Below, piece by piece: positions 17,613 through 25,359 of a DNA stretch of 64,000 nucleotides; position 1 is the first letter of the stretch, and each line of letters opens with the position of its first letter. Source of the stretch: JBDSKH01 sp035556655 (GTDB taxonomy: Bacteria; Actinomycetota; Actinomycetes; Actinomycetales; Microbacteriaceae); the NCBI GenBank assembly GCA_035556655.1, contig DATMFW010000058.1:15294-79293 (forward strand), read 5' to 3'. The notes under the pieces were generated by a model. The model worked only from the letters and a program-made list of their open reading frames with translations, ran no database searches and was not told the DNA's origin. Position numbers and translations under genes: made by a program.

Positions 17613-18028
17613 CGACGGCACGCGCTGCGGACACGATCGAACGCCTCTACGCCGCCGTCCGCGGCGGCGACATGGAGGAGGTGGTCGCGTACTTCGCTGC
17701 GGACTGCACGTTCATCGACATCGCCGCGGGCAGCACGATGCACGGGCACGACGAGTTCCGCGCTTACATGGCGGAGACCTGGGAGGCGTTTCCCGACTTC
17801 ACGCCGGGCGACGCGACGTTCATCTCGGAAGGGGATCGCGTGGCCGCCGACCTGGTGATCCGCGGCACCCATCGAGGAACGTTCGCCGGGATCCCCGCGA
17901 CGGGACGCGCGGTCAGCTGGCGCGCGGCCGGGTTCTACGAGCTCGACCCCGACGGCCTGGTGAAACAGGAGACGTTCATCTACGACAGCGCGTCGCTGCT
18001 CGCTCAGCTCCAGGAGAGGTCCCAGTGA
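17609..18028 (+). CDS. NTF2-like (SnoaL/ester cyclase type) protein
   Basis: A 139-residue cytosolic protein of the NTF2-like fold: IERLYAAVRGGDMEEVVAYFA followed by FIDIAAG, a helix with YMAETWEAFPDF, then curved strands ending GFYELDPDGLVKQETFIYD. Members act as cyclases, isomerases, hydrolases or simple binders. It starts at GTG overlapping the permease stop (GTGA) and overlaps the E1 alpha start the same way, so it is embedded in the operon. A role in handling an unstable intermediate is possible but speculative. Confidence 0.82.
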   Translation: MTTARAADTIERLYAAVRGGDMEEVVAYFAADCTFIDIAAGSTMHGHDEFRAYMAETWEAFPDFTPGDATFISEGDRVAADLVIRGTHRGTFAGIPATGRAVSWRAAGFYELDPDGLVKQETFIYDSASLLAQLQERSQ

Positions 18029-18993
18029 CGGACGACGTTCGACTCTACGAGCGCATGTGCCTCATGCGCTCGTTCGAGGAGGCCTGCGCATCCGGGGTGC
18101 GCGACGGCCTCCTGCGGGGAGAACTCCATCTCGCGATCGGTCACGAGGGGGTCGGGGTGGCACTGGAGGAGTCGCTCCGACCCGCGGACTACGTCGTGGC
18201 GACCCATCGCAGCCACCTGGCCGCGATCGCCGCGGGCGTTCCCCTTCGCCCGATGCTCGCCGAGATCTACGAGCGGGCGACGGGCCTGAGTTCCGGCAAG
18301 GGGGGTCACCTGCATCTCTTCGATCCGGAGCGACGCTTCTCCTCCACGGGGATCGTCGGGTCGACGCTGCCGGTCGCGCTAGGGCACGCCGCGGCGATCC
18401 GGCTCGCCGGAGAGGATGCGATCGCCGTCGGCATCACCGGCGACGGCGGAACCAACTCCGGGCAGTTCGCCGAGACCCTCAACATGGCGACGCTCTGGAA
18501 GCTGCCCTTGCTCGTGATCGTGGAGGACAACGGTTGGGGGATCTCGGTCGCCGCCTCGGCGTCGATCGCGCCGCCCGGGATCGCCGCCCGCGCCCGGGCG
18601 TACGGGCTGGCGGCGTTCGAAACCGATGCGACCGACCCGCTGCGTGCCGTGGCGGATGCGGCAGAGGCATTCGCGCATGTCCGCTCGGGTGCCGGCCCGG
18701 CCCTCCTCGTCGCGACCTGCCACCGGTTCTCGGGCCACTACGAAGGAGATCCGGACCTGTACCGCACGACCGCCGAGAAGACGCGCATGCGAGAGCTCGG
18801 AGACCCGATCGCGAACCTCCGGGCCGGCCTCATCGACGGCGGCGCCGATCCTGCGGACCTCGACGAGCGCGCGGCGCGGATTGCCGCCGAGATCGAGCAA
18901 TTGCGGCGCGAGGTGCTCGCGGATTCCGCCCCGCCCGCCGCGGACGCCTTCACCGATGTCGTCGCCTCGATCACCCCGGGAGGAAACCGATGA
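18025..18993 (+). CDS. 2-oxo acid dehydrogenase E1 component, alpha subunit (thiamine diphosphate)
   Basis: A 322-residue subunit like AcoA/PdhA. The thiamine-diphosphate motif runs from GDGGTNSG to EDN (residues about 137-170), with the typical GKGGHLHLF loop before it and the phosphorylation-loop-like HRFSGHYEGDPDLYR region after it. It should form the decarboxylating heterotetramer with the next gene. GTG start with an AGGAGAGG ribosome site, overlapping the previous gene by four bases. No E2 (lipoyl acyltransferase) or E3 gene is present in the operon, so the product may be transferred to E2/E3 encoded elsewhere or released by simple decarboxylation. Confidence 0.9.
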   Translation: MTDDVRLYERMCLMRSFEEACASGVRDGLLRGELHLAIGHEGVGVALEESLRPADYVVATHRSHLAAIAAGVPLRPMLAEIYERATGLSSGKGGHLHLFDPERRFSSTGIVGSTLPVALGHAAAIRLAGEDAIAVGITGDGGTNSGQFAETLNMATLWKLPLLVIVEDNGWGISVAASASIAPPGIAARARAYGLAAFETDATDPLRAVADAAEAFAHVRSGAGPALLVATCHRFSGHYEGDPDLYRTTAEKTRMRELGDPIANLRAGLIDGGADPADLDERAARIAAEIEQLRREVLADSAPPAADAFTDVVASITPGGNR

Positions 18994-20015
18994 ACGCCGA
19001 GGCCGCACGGGGGCCCCTCCTGCCCGACATGAACGTGTCACGCCTGATCGCCACGACCCTGCACGACGAGATGACCGCCGACGAGAGTCTGCTCGTGCTC
19101 GGCGAGGACGTCGCCCACGGCGGGGGCACATTCGGAGCGACCCGCAATCTGCTGCGCACGTTCGGTGAGCAGCGGGTGCGTGACACCCCCATCTCCGAGA
19201 TGTCCTTCGTCGGGATGGGAGTCGGTCTCGCGATGAGCGGCTACCGCCCCGTGGTCGAGGTCATGTTCGCCGACTTCCTGGGCGTGTGCCTGGAGCAGAT
19301 CGTCAACGCGGCGGCGAAGAACCGCTACATGTCGGGCGGGTCGGTGAACGTGCCGATGACGATCCGCACGGCCGCCGGTTCGATCGGCGTCGCAGCGCAG
19401 CATTCGCAGACGCTCTGGGGCATGCTGGCCCATTTCCCCGGGCTTCACGTGGTCGCCCCGAGTAATCCGTACGACTATCGCGGCCTCCTCTCGGCGGCGA
19501 TGCAGAGCGATGACCCGGTCGTGGTGTTCGAGCACAAGTCCGTATACCTCCGCAAGCTGTCGTCCTTCCGGGTCGGCGCGGAGGTCCCCGCCGAGCGGTA
19601 CACGGTGCCCATCGGATCGGCCGAGATCGTCCGTACCGGCGGCGACCTCACCATCGCGACCCTGAGCACGATGGTCGAAGCCACACTCGACGCCGCGGAC
19701 ACGCTCAGCGCGAACGGGATCGAGGCCGAGGTCGTCGATCTGCGCTCGGTCGTCCCCCTGGATGCGGACACGGTGGCGGAGTCCGTGGGACGCACGCGTC
19801 GCCTGCTGGTCGTCGACGAGGACTACCGCAGCTTCGGGCTCTCGGGCGAACTCATGAGCCGGATGCTCGAGGCGGTCGGCCCCCGCGGCCTGGATGCGGT
19901 CGGTCGCCTCGCGGTTCCCGACGTGCCGATTCCCGCCGCCCTTGACCTCGAGCGGGTCGTGATCCCGCAGGTCGAGGCGATCGTCGCGGAGAGCACCCGG
20001 CTGGTCGAGAAATGA
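18990..20015 (+). CDS. 2-oxo acid dehydrogenase E1 component, beta subunit
   Basis: A 341-residue partner of the alpha subunit, like AcoB/PdhB. Recognisable parts are the catalytic Glu region LLVLGEDVAHGGGTFGATR, RDTPISEMSFVGMGVGLAM, the pyrimidine-domain FADFLGVCLEQIVNAAAK, the HSQTLWGMLAHFPGLHVV segment, and the C-terminal transketolase-like domain with LLVVDEDYRSFGL. It starts at an ATG overlapping the alpha stop, with a GGGAGG ribosome site. Substrate: a 2-oxo acid, possibly a guanidino or branched one given the ureohydrolase neighbour; this is inference. Confidence 0.9.
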   Translation: MNAEAARGPLLPDMNVSRLIATTLHDEMTADESLLVLGEDVAHGGGTFGATRNLLRTFGEQRVRDTPISEMSFVGMGVGLAMSGYRPVVEVMFADFLGVCLEQIVNAAAKNRYMSGGSVNVPMTIRTAAGSIGVAAQHSQTLWGMLAHFPGLHVVAPSNPYDYRGLLSAAMQSDDPVVVFEHKSVYLRKLSSFRVGAEVPAERYTVPIGSAEIVRTGGDLTIATLSTMVEATLDAADTLSANGIEAEVVDLRSVVPLDADTVAESVGRTRRLLVVDEDYRSFGLSGELMSRMLEAVGPRGLDAVGRLAVPDVPIPAALDLERVVIPQVEAIVAESTRLVEK

Positions 20016-20953
20016 GCGGGCCCCGCGGGCCCGTGGACTCCTCCCTGCACCCGCGGTTCTCCGGCCGGGACGGCTTCGCCCGGCTCCCCCGCCTGGATCA
20101 GGTGGAGAAGGCCGACGTCATCGTCGTGGGGGCGCCCTTTGACGCGGGCGTGTCGTATCGATCAGGCGCCCGGTTCGGACCCAACCACATCCGCGAGGCG
20201 TCGCGGTTGCTGCGCCCGTACAACCCGGCGCAGCAGATCGCGCCGTTCTCGAGGATCCAGGTCGCCGACGCGGGCGACCTATCCATCAACCCGTTCGATA
20301 TCGGCGAGGCGATCCGCACCATCGAGACCGCGGCGGATGAGCTCGGTTCGGGCGGCGCCCGGCTGGTGACGCTGGGCGGCGACCACACCATCGCGCTTCC
20401 GCTGCTGCGATCCCTCGCGAAACGGCACGGGCCGGTGGCGCTCGTCCATTTCGACGCCCACCTGGACACCTGGGACACCTATTTCGGTGCCGCCTACACG
20501 CACGGCACGCCGTTCCGGCGGGCGTCGGAAGAGGGGATCCTGGCGGCCGGGAAGCTCTCCCACGTCGGAACCCGCGGTCCGTTGTACTCCGCGGACGATC
20601 TCGGCGCCGATCGCGGCTTCGGGTTCGAGATCGTGTCGTCGACCGACGTCGGCCGGGCGGGTGTCGACGCGATCGCCGACGGCATCCGGAGACGCGTCGG
20701 CGATGCGCCCCTGTACGTCTCGATCGACATCGACGTGCTGGATCCTGCGCATGCTCCGGGGACGGGGACGCCCGAAGCGGGCGGGCTGACCAGCCGTGAG
20801 CTGCTGGAGCTGATCCGCGGCCTGGCCGGTTGCCGCATCGTGGGCGCGGACGTGGTCGAGGTGTCGCCGGCGTACGACCATGCCGAGATCACGGGTGTCG
20901 CCGCGGCGCACGTCGCCTACGAGCTGATCTCGCTCATGGCCGCGACCGGATGA
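20012..20953 (+). CDS. Ureohydrolase (agmatinase/guanidino-acid hydrolase family)
   Basis: A 313-residue arginase-superfamily enzyme that hydrolyses a guanidino group to urea plus an amine. All binuclear Mn-site motifs are present: GGDHT, DAHLD and SIDIDVLDPAHAPGTGTPE; the THGTPFRRA segment corresponds to the agmatinase-type substrate loop. Candidates are agmatine, 4-guanidinobutyrate, 3-guanidinopropionate or guanidine; no Ni-chaperone genes of the guanidine-hydrolase type are seen nearby. It is the last gene of the operon, overlapping E1 beta by four bases, and its 3' end overlaps convergent ackA by 20 bp. Confidence 0.9.
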   Translation: MSGPRGPVDSSLHPRFSGRDGFARLPRLDQVEKADVIVVGAPFDAGVSYRSGARFGPNHIREASRLLRPYNPAQQIAPFSRIQVADAGDLSINPFDIGEAIRTIETAADELGSGGARLVTLGGDHTIALPLLRSLAKRHGPVALVHFDAHLDTWDTYFGAAYTHGTPFRRASEEGILAAGKLSHVGTRGPLYSADDLGADRGFGFEIVSSTDVGRAGVDAIADGIRRRVGDAPLYVSIDIDVLDPAHAPGTGTPEAGGLTSRELLELIRGLAGCRIVGADVVEVSPAYDHAEITGVAAAHVAYELISLMAATG

Positions 20954-22034
20954 CGTCGGCGACCTCGCGCGCGATCTGCAATTCCTCGTCGGTGGGGATG
21001 ACAAGTACGGCCACGGCGGACCCGGAACCCGAAATAGCGCGTTCCGTGTTCGCCTGAGCCGCGTTGAGCTCCGGGTCCACGGCGAGCCCCAGGAACCCGA
21101 GACCCTCGACCGCACGCGCCCGGATCACCTCCGAGTTCTCTCCCACCCCCGCGGTGAACACGAGCGCATCGAGGCCGCCGAGCCCGGCGGCATAGGCCCC
21201 GATGTAGTGCCTCAGGCGGTGCACGTAGATGTCGACGGCCAGCGCCGCCTCGGGGGTGGAGGCCGCGAGCAGGTCCCGCATGTCGGCATGCCCACCCAGC
21301 CCCAGCAATCCGCTGCGCCGGTTGAGCAGATCGTCGATCCCCTGCGCATCGAAGGCGCCGACCCGCTGCAGATGCAGCAGCACCGCCGGATCGATGTCGC
21401 CCGAGCGCGTGCCCATCACCAGGCCCTCCAGCGGCGTCATCCCCATCGAGGTGTCGACCGAACGCCCGCCCCGGATCGCGGTGATCGAGGCGCCGTTGCC
21501 GAGATGCGCGACGATCAGGCGCAGGTCGGCGAGCGGGCGCCCGAGGAGGGCTGCGGCTCGCTCCGACACATACCGGTACGACGTCCCGTGGAAGCCGTAG
21601 CGGCGCACCCCGTGCCGAGCGGCGACCTCGCGATCGATGGCGTAGGTGTACGCGTCGGGCGGCAGCGTCGCGTGGAACGCGGTGTCGAAGACGGCGACGT
21701 GCGGCACGTCGGGCAGCGCGGCCCGCGCCGCACGGATTCCCGCCACACCTGGCGGGTTGTGCAGCGGCGCCAGTTCCGACAGCCGGTCGATCTCGGCCTC
21801 GACGTCATCGTCGATGCGTACCGCCTCCGAGTACACCGAGCCGCCATGCACCACGCGGTGCCCGACGGCGTCGATGCTCGCGACATCCAACTCGGACAGC
21901 ACGCTGTCCAGCGCGACGGCGTAATCGGTCACGCGCTCGACGACGCCGGAACCGATGGAGGTGCCCGCATCGACATCGCGCACCTCCCATTTCAGCGACG
22001 ACGACCCGGCGTTGACGACGAAGACCCGCGTCAT
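20934..22034 (-). CDS. ackA: Acetate kinase
   Basis: This enzyme interconverts acetyl phosphate + ADP and acetate + ATP. At 366 residues it is a little shorter than the usual ~400 but complete in motifs: VNAGSSSLKW at residues 6-15, GFHGTSYRYV, VAHLGNGAS, DTSMGMTPLEG, MGTRSGDIDP and VFTAGVGENS. It follows pta with an ATGA overlap, the classic order for the acetate overflow/scavenging pathway. Its last 20 bases overlap the end of the ureohydrolase gene on the other strand. Confidence 0.96.
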   Translation of the reverse strand: MTRVFVVNAGSSSLKWEVRDVDAGTSIGSGVVERVTDYAVALDSVLSELDVASIDAVGHRVVHGGSVYSEAVRIDDDVEAEIDRLSELAPLHNPPGVAGIRAARAALPDVPHVAVFDTAFHATLPPDAYTYAIDREVAARHGVRRYGFHGTSYRYVSERAAALLGRPLADLRLIVAHLGNGASITAIRGGRSVDTSMGMTPLEGLVMGTRSGDIDPAVLLHLQRVGAFDAQGIDDLLNRRSGLLGLGGHADMRDLLAASTPEAALAVDIYVHRLRHYIGAYAAGLGGLDALVFTAGVGENSEVIRARAVEGLGFLGLAVDPELNAAQANTERAISGSGSAVAVLVIPTDEELQIAREVADVIRSRP

Positions 22035-24091
22035 GAGTTCTGACCCTGGATCGCCGTGATGGCGATCGTGTTGACGATGTCGCGCACGAGGGCCCCGCGC
22101 GAGAGGTCGTTGATCGGTTTGGCGAGCCCCTGCAGCACCGGCCCGATCGCGACCGCACCGGCCGAGCGCTGCACCGCCTTGTAGGTGTTGTTGCCGGTGT
22201 TGAGATCGGGGAAGACGAACACGGTCGCGCGACCGGCGACCTCCGACCCCGGCATCTTCGACTCCCCGACGGAGGGGTCGGCGGCGGCGTCGTACTGGAT
22301 CGGACCGGCGACGGGCAGCTCGGGCGCGCGCTTCTTCACCAGCGCCGTCGCCTCGCGCACGCGGTCGACATCGGCCCCCGAACCGGACTCGCCGGTCGAG
22401 TACGACAACATCGCCACGCGCGGTTCGATGCCGAAGCGCCGGGCCGTCTCGGCGGACGAGATGGCGATGTCGGCGAGCTGCTCGACCGTCGGCTCCGGGA
22501 TCACGGCGCAGTCGCCGTAGACCAGCACCCGGTCCGCGAGCGCCATCAGGAACACGCTCGACACCACCGAGACCCCGGGTGTGGTCTTCACGATCTCGAA
22601 CCCCGGCCGGATCGTGTGCGCCGTCGTGTGCCGGGCACCCGACACCATCCCGTCGGCCATGCCGAGGTGCACCATCAGCGTGCCGAAGTACGACACGTCG
22701 GTCACCGTGTCCTCGGCGGCCTGCCGTGAGATGCCCTTGTGCTTGCGCGCCTCGAAATACACGTCGGTGAACCGCTCGTGCAGCTCCGGGTCGGTCGTCG
22801 ACACGACGCGGGCGGATGCGATGTCGGCCCCCAGCGCCGCCGCCCGCGCCCGCACAGCGGCTTCGTCCCCGAGGATCGTGAGCTCAGCCACCCCGCGCTG
22901 CAGCACGATGCCGGCCGCCTGCAGGATGCGGTCGTCGTCGCCCTCGGGCAGCACGATGTGCCGCTTGTCAGCACGAGCGCGTTCGACGAGCAGATGCTCG
23001 AAGCGCAAGGGAGTCATCGCCGGCGAGCTCGGCAGCGAGAGCCTGCGCATCAGCTCCGCGGCGTCGACGTGCTGCTCGAACAGCGCCAGCGCTGTCGCGT
23101 ACTTCTGCGGCGAGTCCGCGGCGAGGCGGCTGCGGGCGTGGGTGATGCGCACGGCGGTGTCGTAGGTGCCGAGCTCGTTGGCGGCGATCGGCAGTGTCGC
23201 GCCGAGCCCGTCGAGCAACTGCTGCACGGCCGGCGCCACCGGGAAGCCGCCGTTCAGCACGATGCCGGTCAGCATCGGGAAGGTCGGCGACAGGTGCGCC
23301 ATCAGCGCGCCGAGCACGACCTCGGAGCGGTCGGCGGGGACCACCACCACCGCGCCCTCCGTCAGCCGCGGCAGCACGTTGTCGAGCGACATCGCGGCGA
23401 CGACGGTGTCGCGCACCGGCCGATCGAGCCCGGCCTCGTCGCCCGAGACGAGCCGCGCATCCGCCGCCGTGAGCACGTGGCGCAGCAGCGGCGCGGTGAG
23501 GTCGGCGTCCTCGGGAAGCGCCCAGCCTCCCACCGCCGCGGCGATCTGCTCGAGCTCGGCCGGGTCGGCGCGGTTGACGATGACGCCGAGCTCGGTGGCG
23601 TGCTCGGCCCGCAGTTCGTCGGTGGAGACCCGGGCGAGTCCGGCGAGCGCGTCGGCACGGCGGTATGCCCCGTTCTCGTTCCGGCCGCCGAGCACGAGCA
23701 GCACCGGGGCGGCGAGGTTGGCGGCGATGCGCGCGTTGGTGGCGAGCTCGGTCGGTGATCCGACATCGGTGTAGTCGGATCCCAGGATGACGACGGCGTC
23801 ACAGGCGCCCTCCATCGCTGCGAAACGATCGACGATCGTGGCGAGCGCGGCATCCGGGTTCTCGTGCAGTTCGGCGTAGCCGGTTCCGACGCACCGGTCA
23901 TAGTCCAGCGGCGCGCTCGCGTGCTCGAGCAGCATCTCGAGCACGTAGTCACGGTCGGGACCGGTGCGGGAGATGGGCCGGAACACGCCGACCCGGGCGA
24001 CGGAGCCCTTCAACGTCTCGAGCAGACCGACCGCGATCGTCGACTTGCCCGTCCCGCCCTCGGCGGAGGTCACATAGATGCGGGTGGCCAC
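22031..24091 (-). CDS. pta: Phosphate acetyltransferase (long, multidomain form)
   Basis: Converts acetyl-CoA + phosphate to acetyl phosphate. The 686-residue protein has the three-part layout of long Pta: an N-terminal P-loop domain (SAEGGTGKSTIAVGLLE, residues 9-25), a DRTGG-like middle and the catalytic PTA domain from about residue 360 (HIVLPEGDDDRILQAA, FPDLNTGNNTYKAVQRSAG, LQGLAKPINDLSRG). The start is GTG; a TAGCGT box lies six bases before it, which indicates a leaderless message. It forms an operon with ackA. Confidence 0.96.
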   Translation of the reverse strand: MATRIYVTSAEGGTGKSTIAVGLLETLKGSVARVGVFRPISRTGPDRDYVLEMLLEHASAPLDYDRCVGTGYAELHENPDAALATIVDRFAAMEGACDAVVILGSDYTDVGSPTELATNARIAANLAAPVLLVLGGRNENGAYRRADALAGLARVSTDELRAEHATELGVIVNRADPAELEQIAAAVGGWALPEDADLTAPLLRHVLTAADARLVSGDEAGLDRPVRDTVVAAMSLDNVLPRLTEGAVVVVPADRSEVVLGALMAHLSPTFPMLTGIVLNGGFPVAPAVQQLLDGLGATLPIAANELGTYDTAVRITHARSRLAADSPQKYATALALFEQHVDAAELMRRLSLPSSPAMTPLRFEHLLVERARADKRHIVLPEGDDDRILQAAGIVLQRGVAELTILGDEAAVRARAAALGADIASARVVSTTDPELHERFTDVYFEARKHKGISRQAAEDTVTDVSYFGTLMVHLGMADGMVSGARHTTAHTIRPGFEIVKTTPGVSVVSSVFLMALADRVLVYGDCAVIPEPTVEQLADIAISSAETARRFGIEPRVAMLSYSTGESGSGADVDRVREATALVKKRAPELPVAGPIQYDAAADPSVGESKMPGSEVAGRATVFVFPDLNTGNNTYKAVQRSAGAVAIGPVLQGLAKPINDLSRGALVRDIVNTIAITAIQGQNS

Positions 24092-24097
24092 GGCCCC

Positions 24098-24103
24098 ACG
24101 CTA
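24098..24103 (-). promoter_or_regulatory. -10 box of pta (leaderless GTG start)
   Basis: TAGCGT on the minus strand with a six-base spacer before the GTG start codon of pta. Confidence 0.5.
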
Positions 24104-24388
24104 CGCGAGCCGGATGAGAGCGAGGCGGAGCCCGAGTGGCCGTCTCCCCAGCCGCCACCCGAGCATTCCCCCAGGAACTTCTTCTGTCCTCTTGCCCGAA
24201 GAGACGGGGGAATCACCCGGCTATGACGCGAACGGGAGGGTTAAACCCGCGTTTCACCCGCTCGACCCCCCGTCTGGGGGCCGCGTGTCCTCATTTTGGA
24301 GGACTAACCTGTCACCAACGGAGAACAGTGTCCCAACCGCTGTACCCCGCGAAACTCTCAGCCCCCATATTCCCCGGAGTCACCCCCC
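24104..24388. promoter_or_regulatory. Intergenic region upstream of the DUF2510 gene
   Basis: About 285 bp without a gene. It holds a GC hairpin (CCCCCC, 4 nt GTCT in the middle, GGGGG; 24266-24280), a likely -10 box TAACCT at 24305-24310 and a leader of roughly 70 nt ending in a CCGGAG ribosome site for the gene at 24389. The leader (GTCACCAACGGAGAAC...) has no riboswitch fold that I recognise. Confidence 0.4.
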
Positions 24389-24568
24389 ATGACTGTCAAC
24401 CCGACCAACTCCGCCGCGCCCGCCGGCTGGTACCGCGACCCCCTGGGCATCCCCCAGCTGCGCTGGTGGAACGGCATCGGCTGGACCAACCACATCCAGG
24501 AGGAGCGCGCCGAGCTCCACGCCTGGGGCACCGGTGCTCAGCTGAACCTGGCGCCGAACGTCGCGTAG
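24389..24568 (+). CDS. Small stand-alone DUF2510 protein (59 aa)
   Basis: The ORF encodes MTVNPTNSAAPAGWYRDP followed by QLRWWNGIGWTNH, the diagnostic PAGWYxDP...RWWDGxxWT pattern of DUF2510, a short motif usually found at the N-terminus of actinobacterial membrane proteins. Here the protein ends 30 residues later with no membrane helix, so it is a free-standing domain. Function unknown. It has its own promoter region and ribosome site and is followed by a tandem copy of the hairpin repeat. Confidence 0.8.
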   Translation: MTVNPTNSAAPAGWYRDPLGIPQLRWWNGIGWTNHIQEERAELHAWGTGAQLNLAPNVA

Positions 24569-24580
24569 GTTCCGCGGGGA

Positions 24581-24646
24581 TCTCGATACGCCGCGACGCG
24601 GCTACTCGATCACCTCGATACGCCGCGACGCGGCTACTCGATCACC
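24581..24646. repeat. Hairpin repeat, family 1, two tandem copies
   Basis: Copies at 24581-24613 and 24614-24646 share the frame TCTCGATAC, a 5-bp stem GCCGC/GCGGC with a GAC loop, then TACTCGATCACC. They lie between the DUF2510 gene and the convergent response regulator, three bases from the latter's stop codon, and may act as a bidirectional transcription end. Confidence 0.75.
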
Positions 24647-24649
24647 GGG

Positions 24650-25297
24650 TCAGCGCTGGAGGAAGGCGAGCACCGCGAGCACGCGGCGGTGATCGGAGCC
24701 CGAGTCCTCGAGCCCGAGCTTGCCGAAGATCGCGGTCACGTTCTTCTCCACGGCTCCGACGCCGATGAACAGCTGCTTGCCGATGGCGGCGTTCGTCCGG
24801 CCCTCCGCCATCAACTGAAGAACCTCGCGCTCGCGCGGCGTGAGTGACGCGAGCGGGTCGTTCCGCCGGCCGAGCAACTGCGCGACGACCTCCGGGTCGA
24901 GCACGGTCCCGCCGTCGGCGATCCGGTCGACGGCGTCGACCAGCTCGTGCAGCGACGCCACCCTGTCCTTCAGCAGATAGCCGACCCCTCCGCTGCCGGA
25001 ACCCAGCAGTTCCTGCGCGTAGGCGACCTCGACGTACTGCGACAGCAGCAGGATGCCGGTGGCCGGCAGCAGGGAGCGCAGCTCGATCGCCGCCCGCACG
25101 CCCTCGTCGCGGAAGGTGGGCGGCATCCGGACGTCCAGGACGGCGAGGTCGGGGGCGAGGGCGACGACCTCGGCCAGCAGGTGCCGGGCATCGCCGAAGG
25201 CTCCGACGACGTCGTGGCCTGCCTCGGTCAGGACGCGGACGAGGCCCTCGCGCAGCAGCACGGAGTCATCGGCGACGACGACGCGGAGGGAGGACAC
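24650..25297 (-). CDS. Response regulator, NarL/FixJ type
   Basis: A 215-residue two-component regulator. The receiver domain has the acidic pair DD at residues 10-11, the phosphoacceptor Asp55 (AVLDVRMPP) and the conserved Lys in LLKDR. The C-terminal LuxR-type helix-turn-helix is clear (LTPREREVLQLMAEGRTNAAI, then VEKNVTAIFGKL). It lies directly downstream of the sensor kinase gene on the same strand, separated by a copy of the hairpin repeat, so the two form a pair. Targets unknown; the kinase itself or the divergent dps gene are possible. Confidence 0.93.
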   Translation of the reverse strand: MSSLRVVVADDSVLLREGLVRVLTEAGHDVVGAFGDARHLLAEVVALAPDLAVLDVRMPPTFRDEGVRAAIELRSLLPATGILLLSQYVEVAYAQELLGSGSGGVGYLLKDRVASLHELVDAVDRIADGGTVLDPEVVAQLLGRRNDPLASLTPREREVLQLMAEGRTNAAIGKQLFIGVGAVEKNVTAIFGKLGLEDSGSDHRRVLAVLAFLQR

Positions 25298-25322
25298 GGC
25301 TCCCAGCGTAGAGGGGGGCGGG

Positions 25323-25358
25323 GGTCTCGATACGCGCCTGCGGCGCTACTCGACCACC
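25323..25358. repeat. Hairpin repeat, family 1
   Basis: GGTCTCGATAC, stem GCGCC/GGCGC with loop TGC, TACTCGACCACC. One base separates it from the stop codon of the histidine kinase gene (minus strand). The stem sequence differs from other copies but remains fully paired. Confidence 0.8.
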
Positions 25359-25359
25359 G

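Noticed and set aside
24104..24388. A riboswitch or small RNA in the longest intergenic gap
   Set aside because: Only a simple GC hairpin and a promoter can be supported; no known aptamer pattern.
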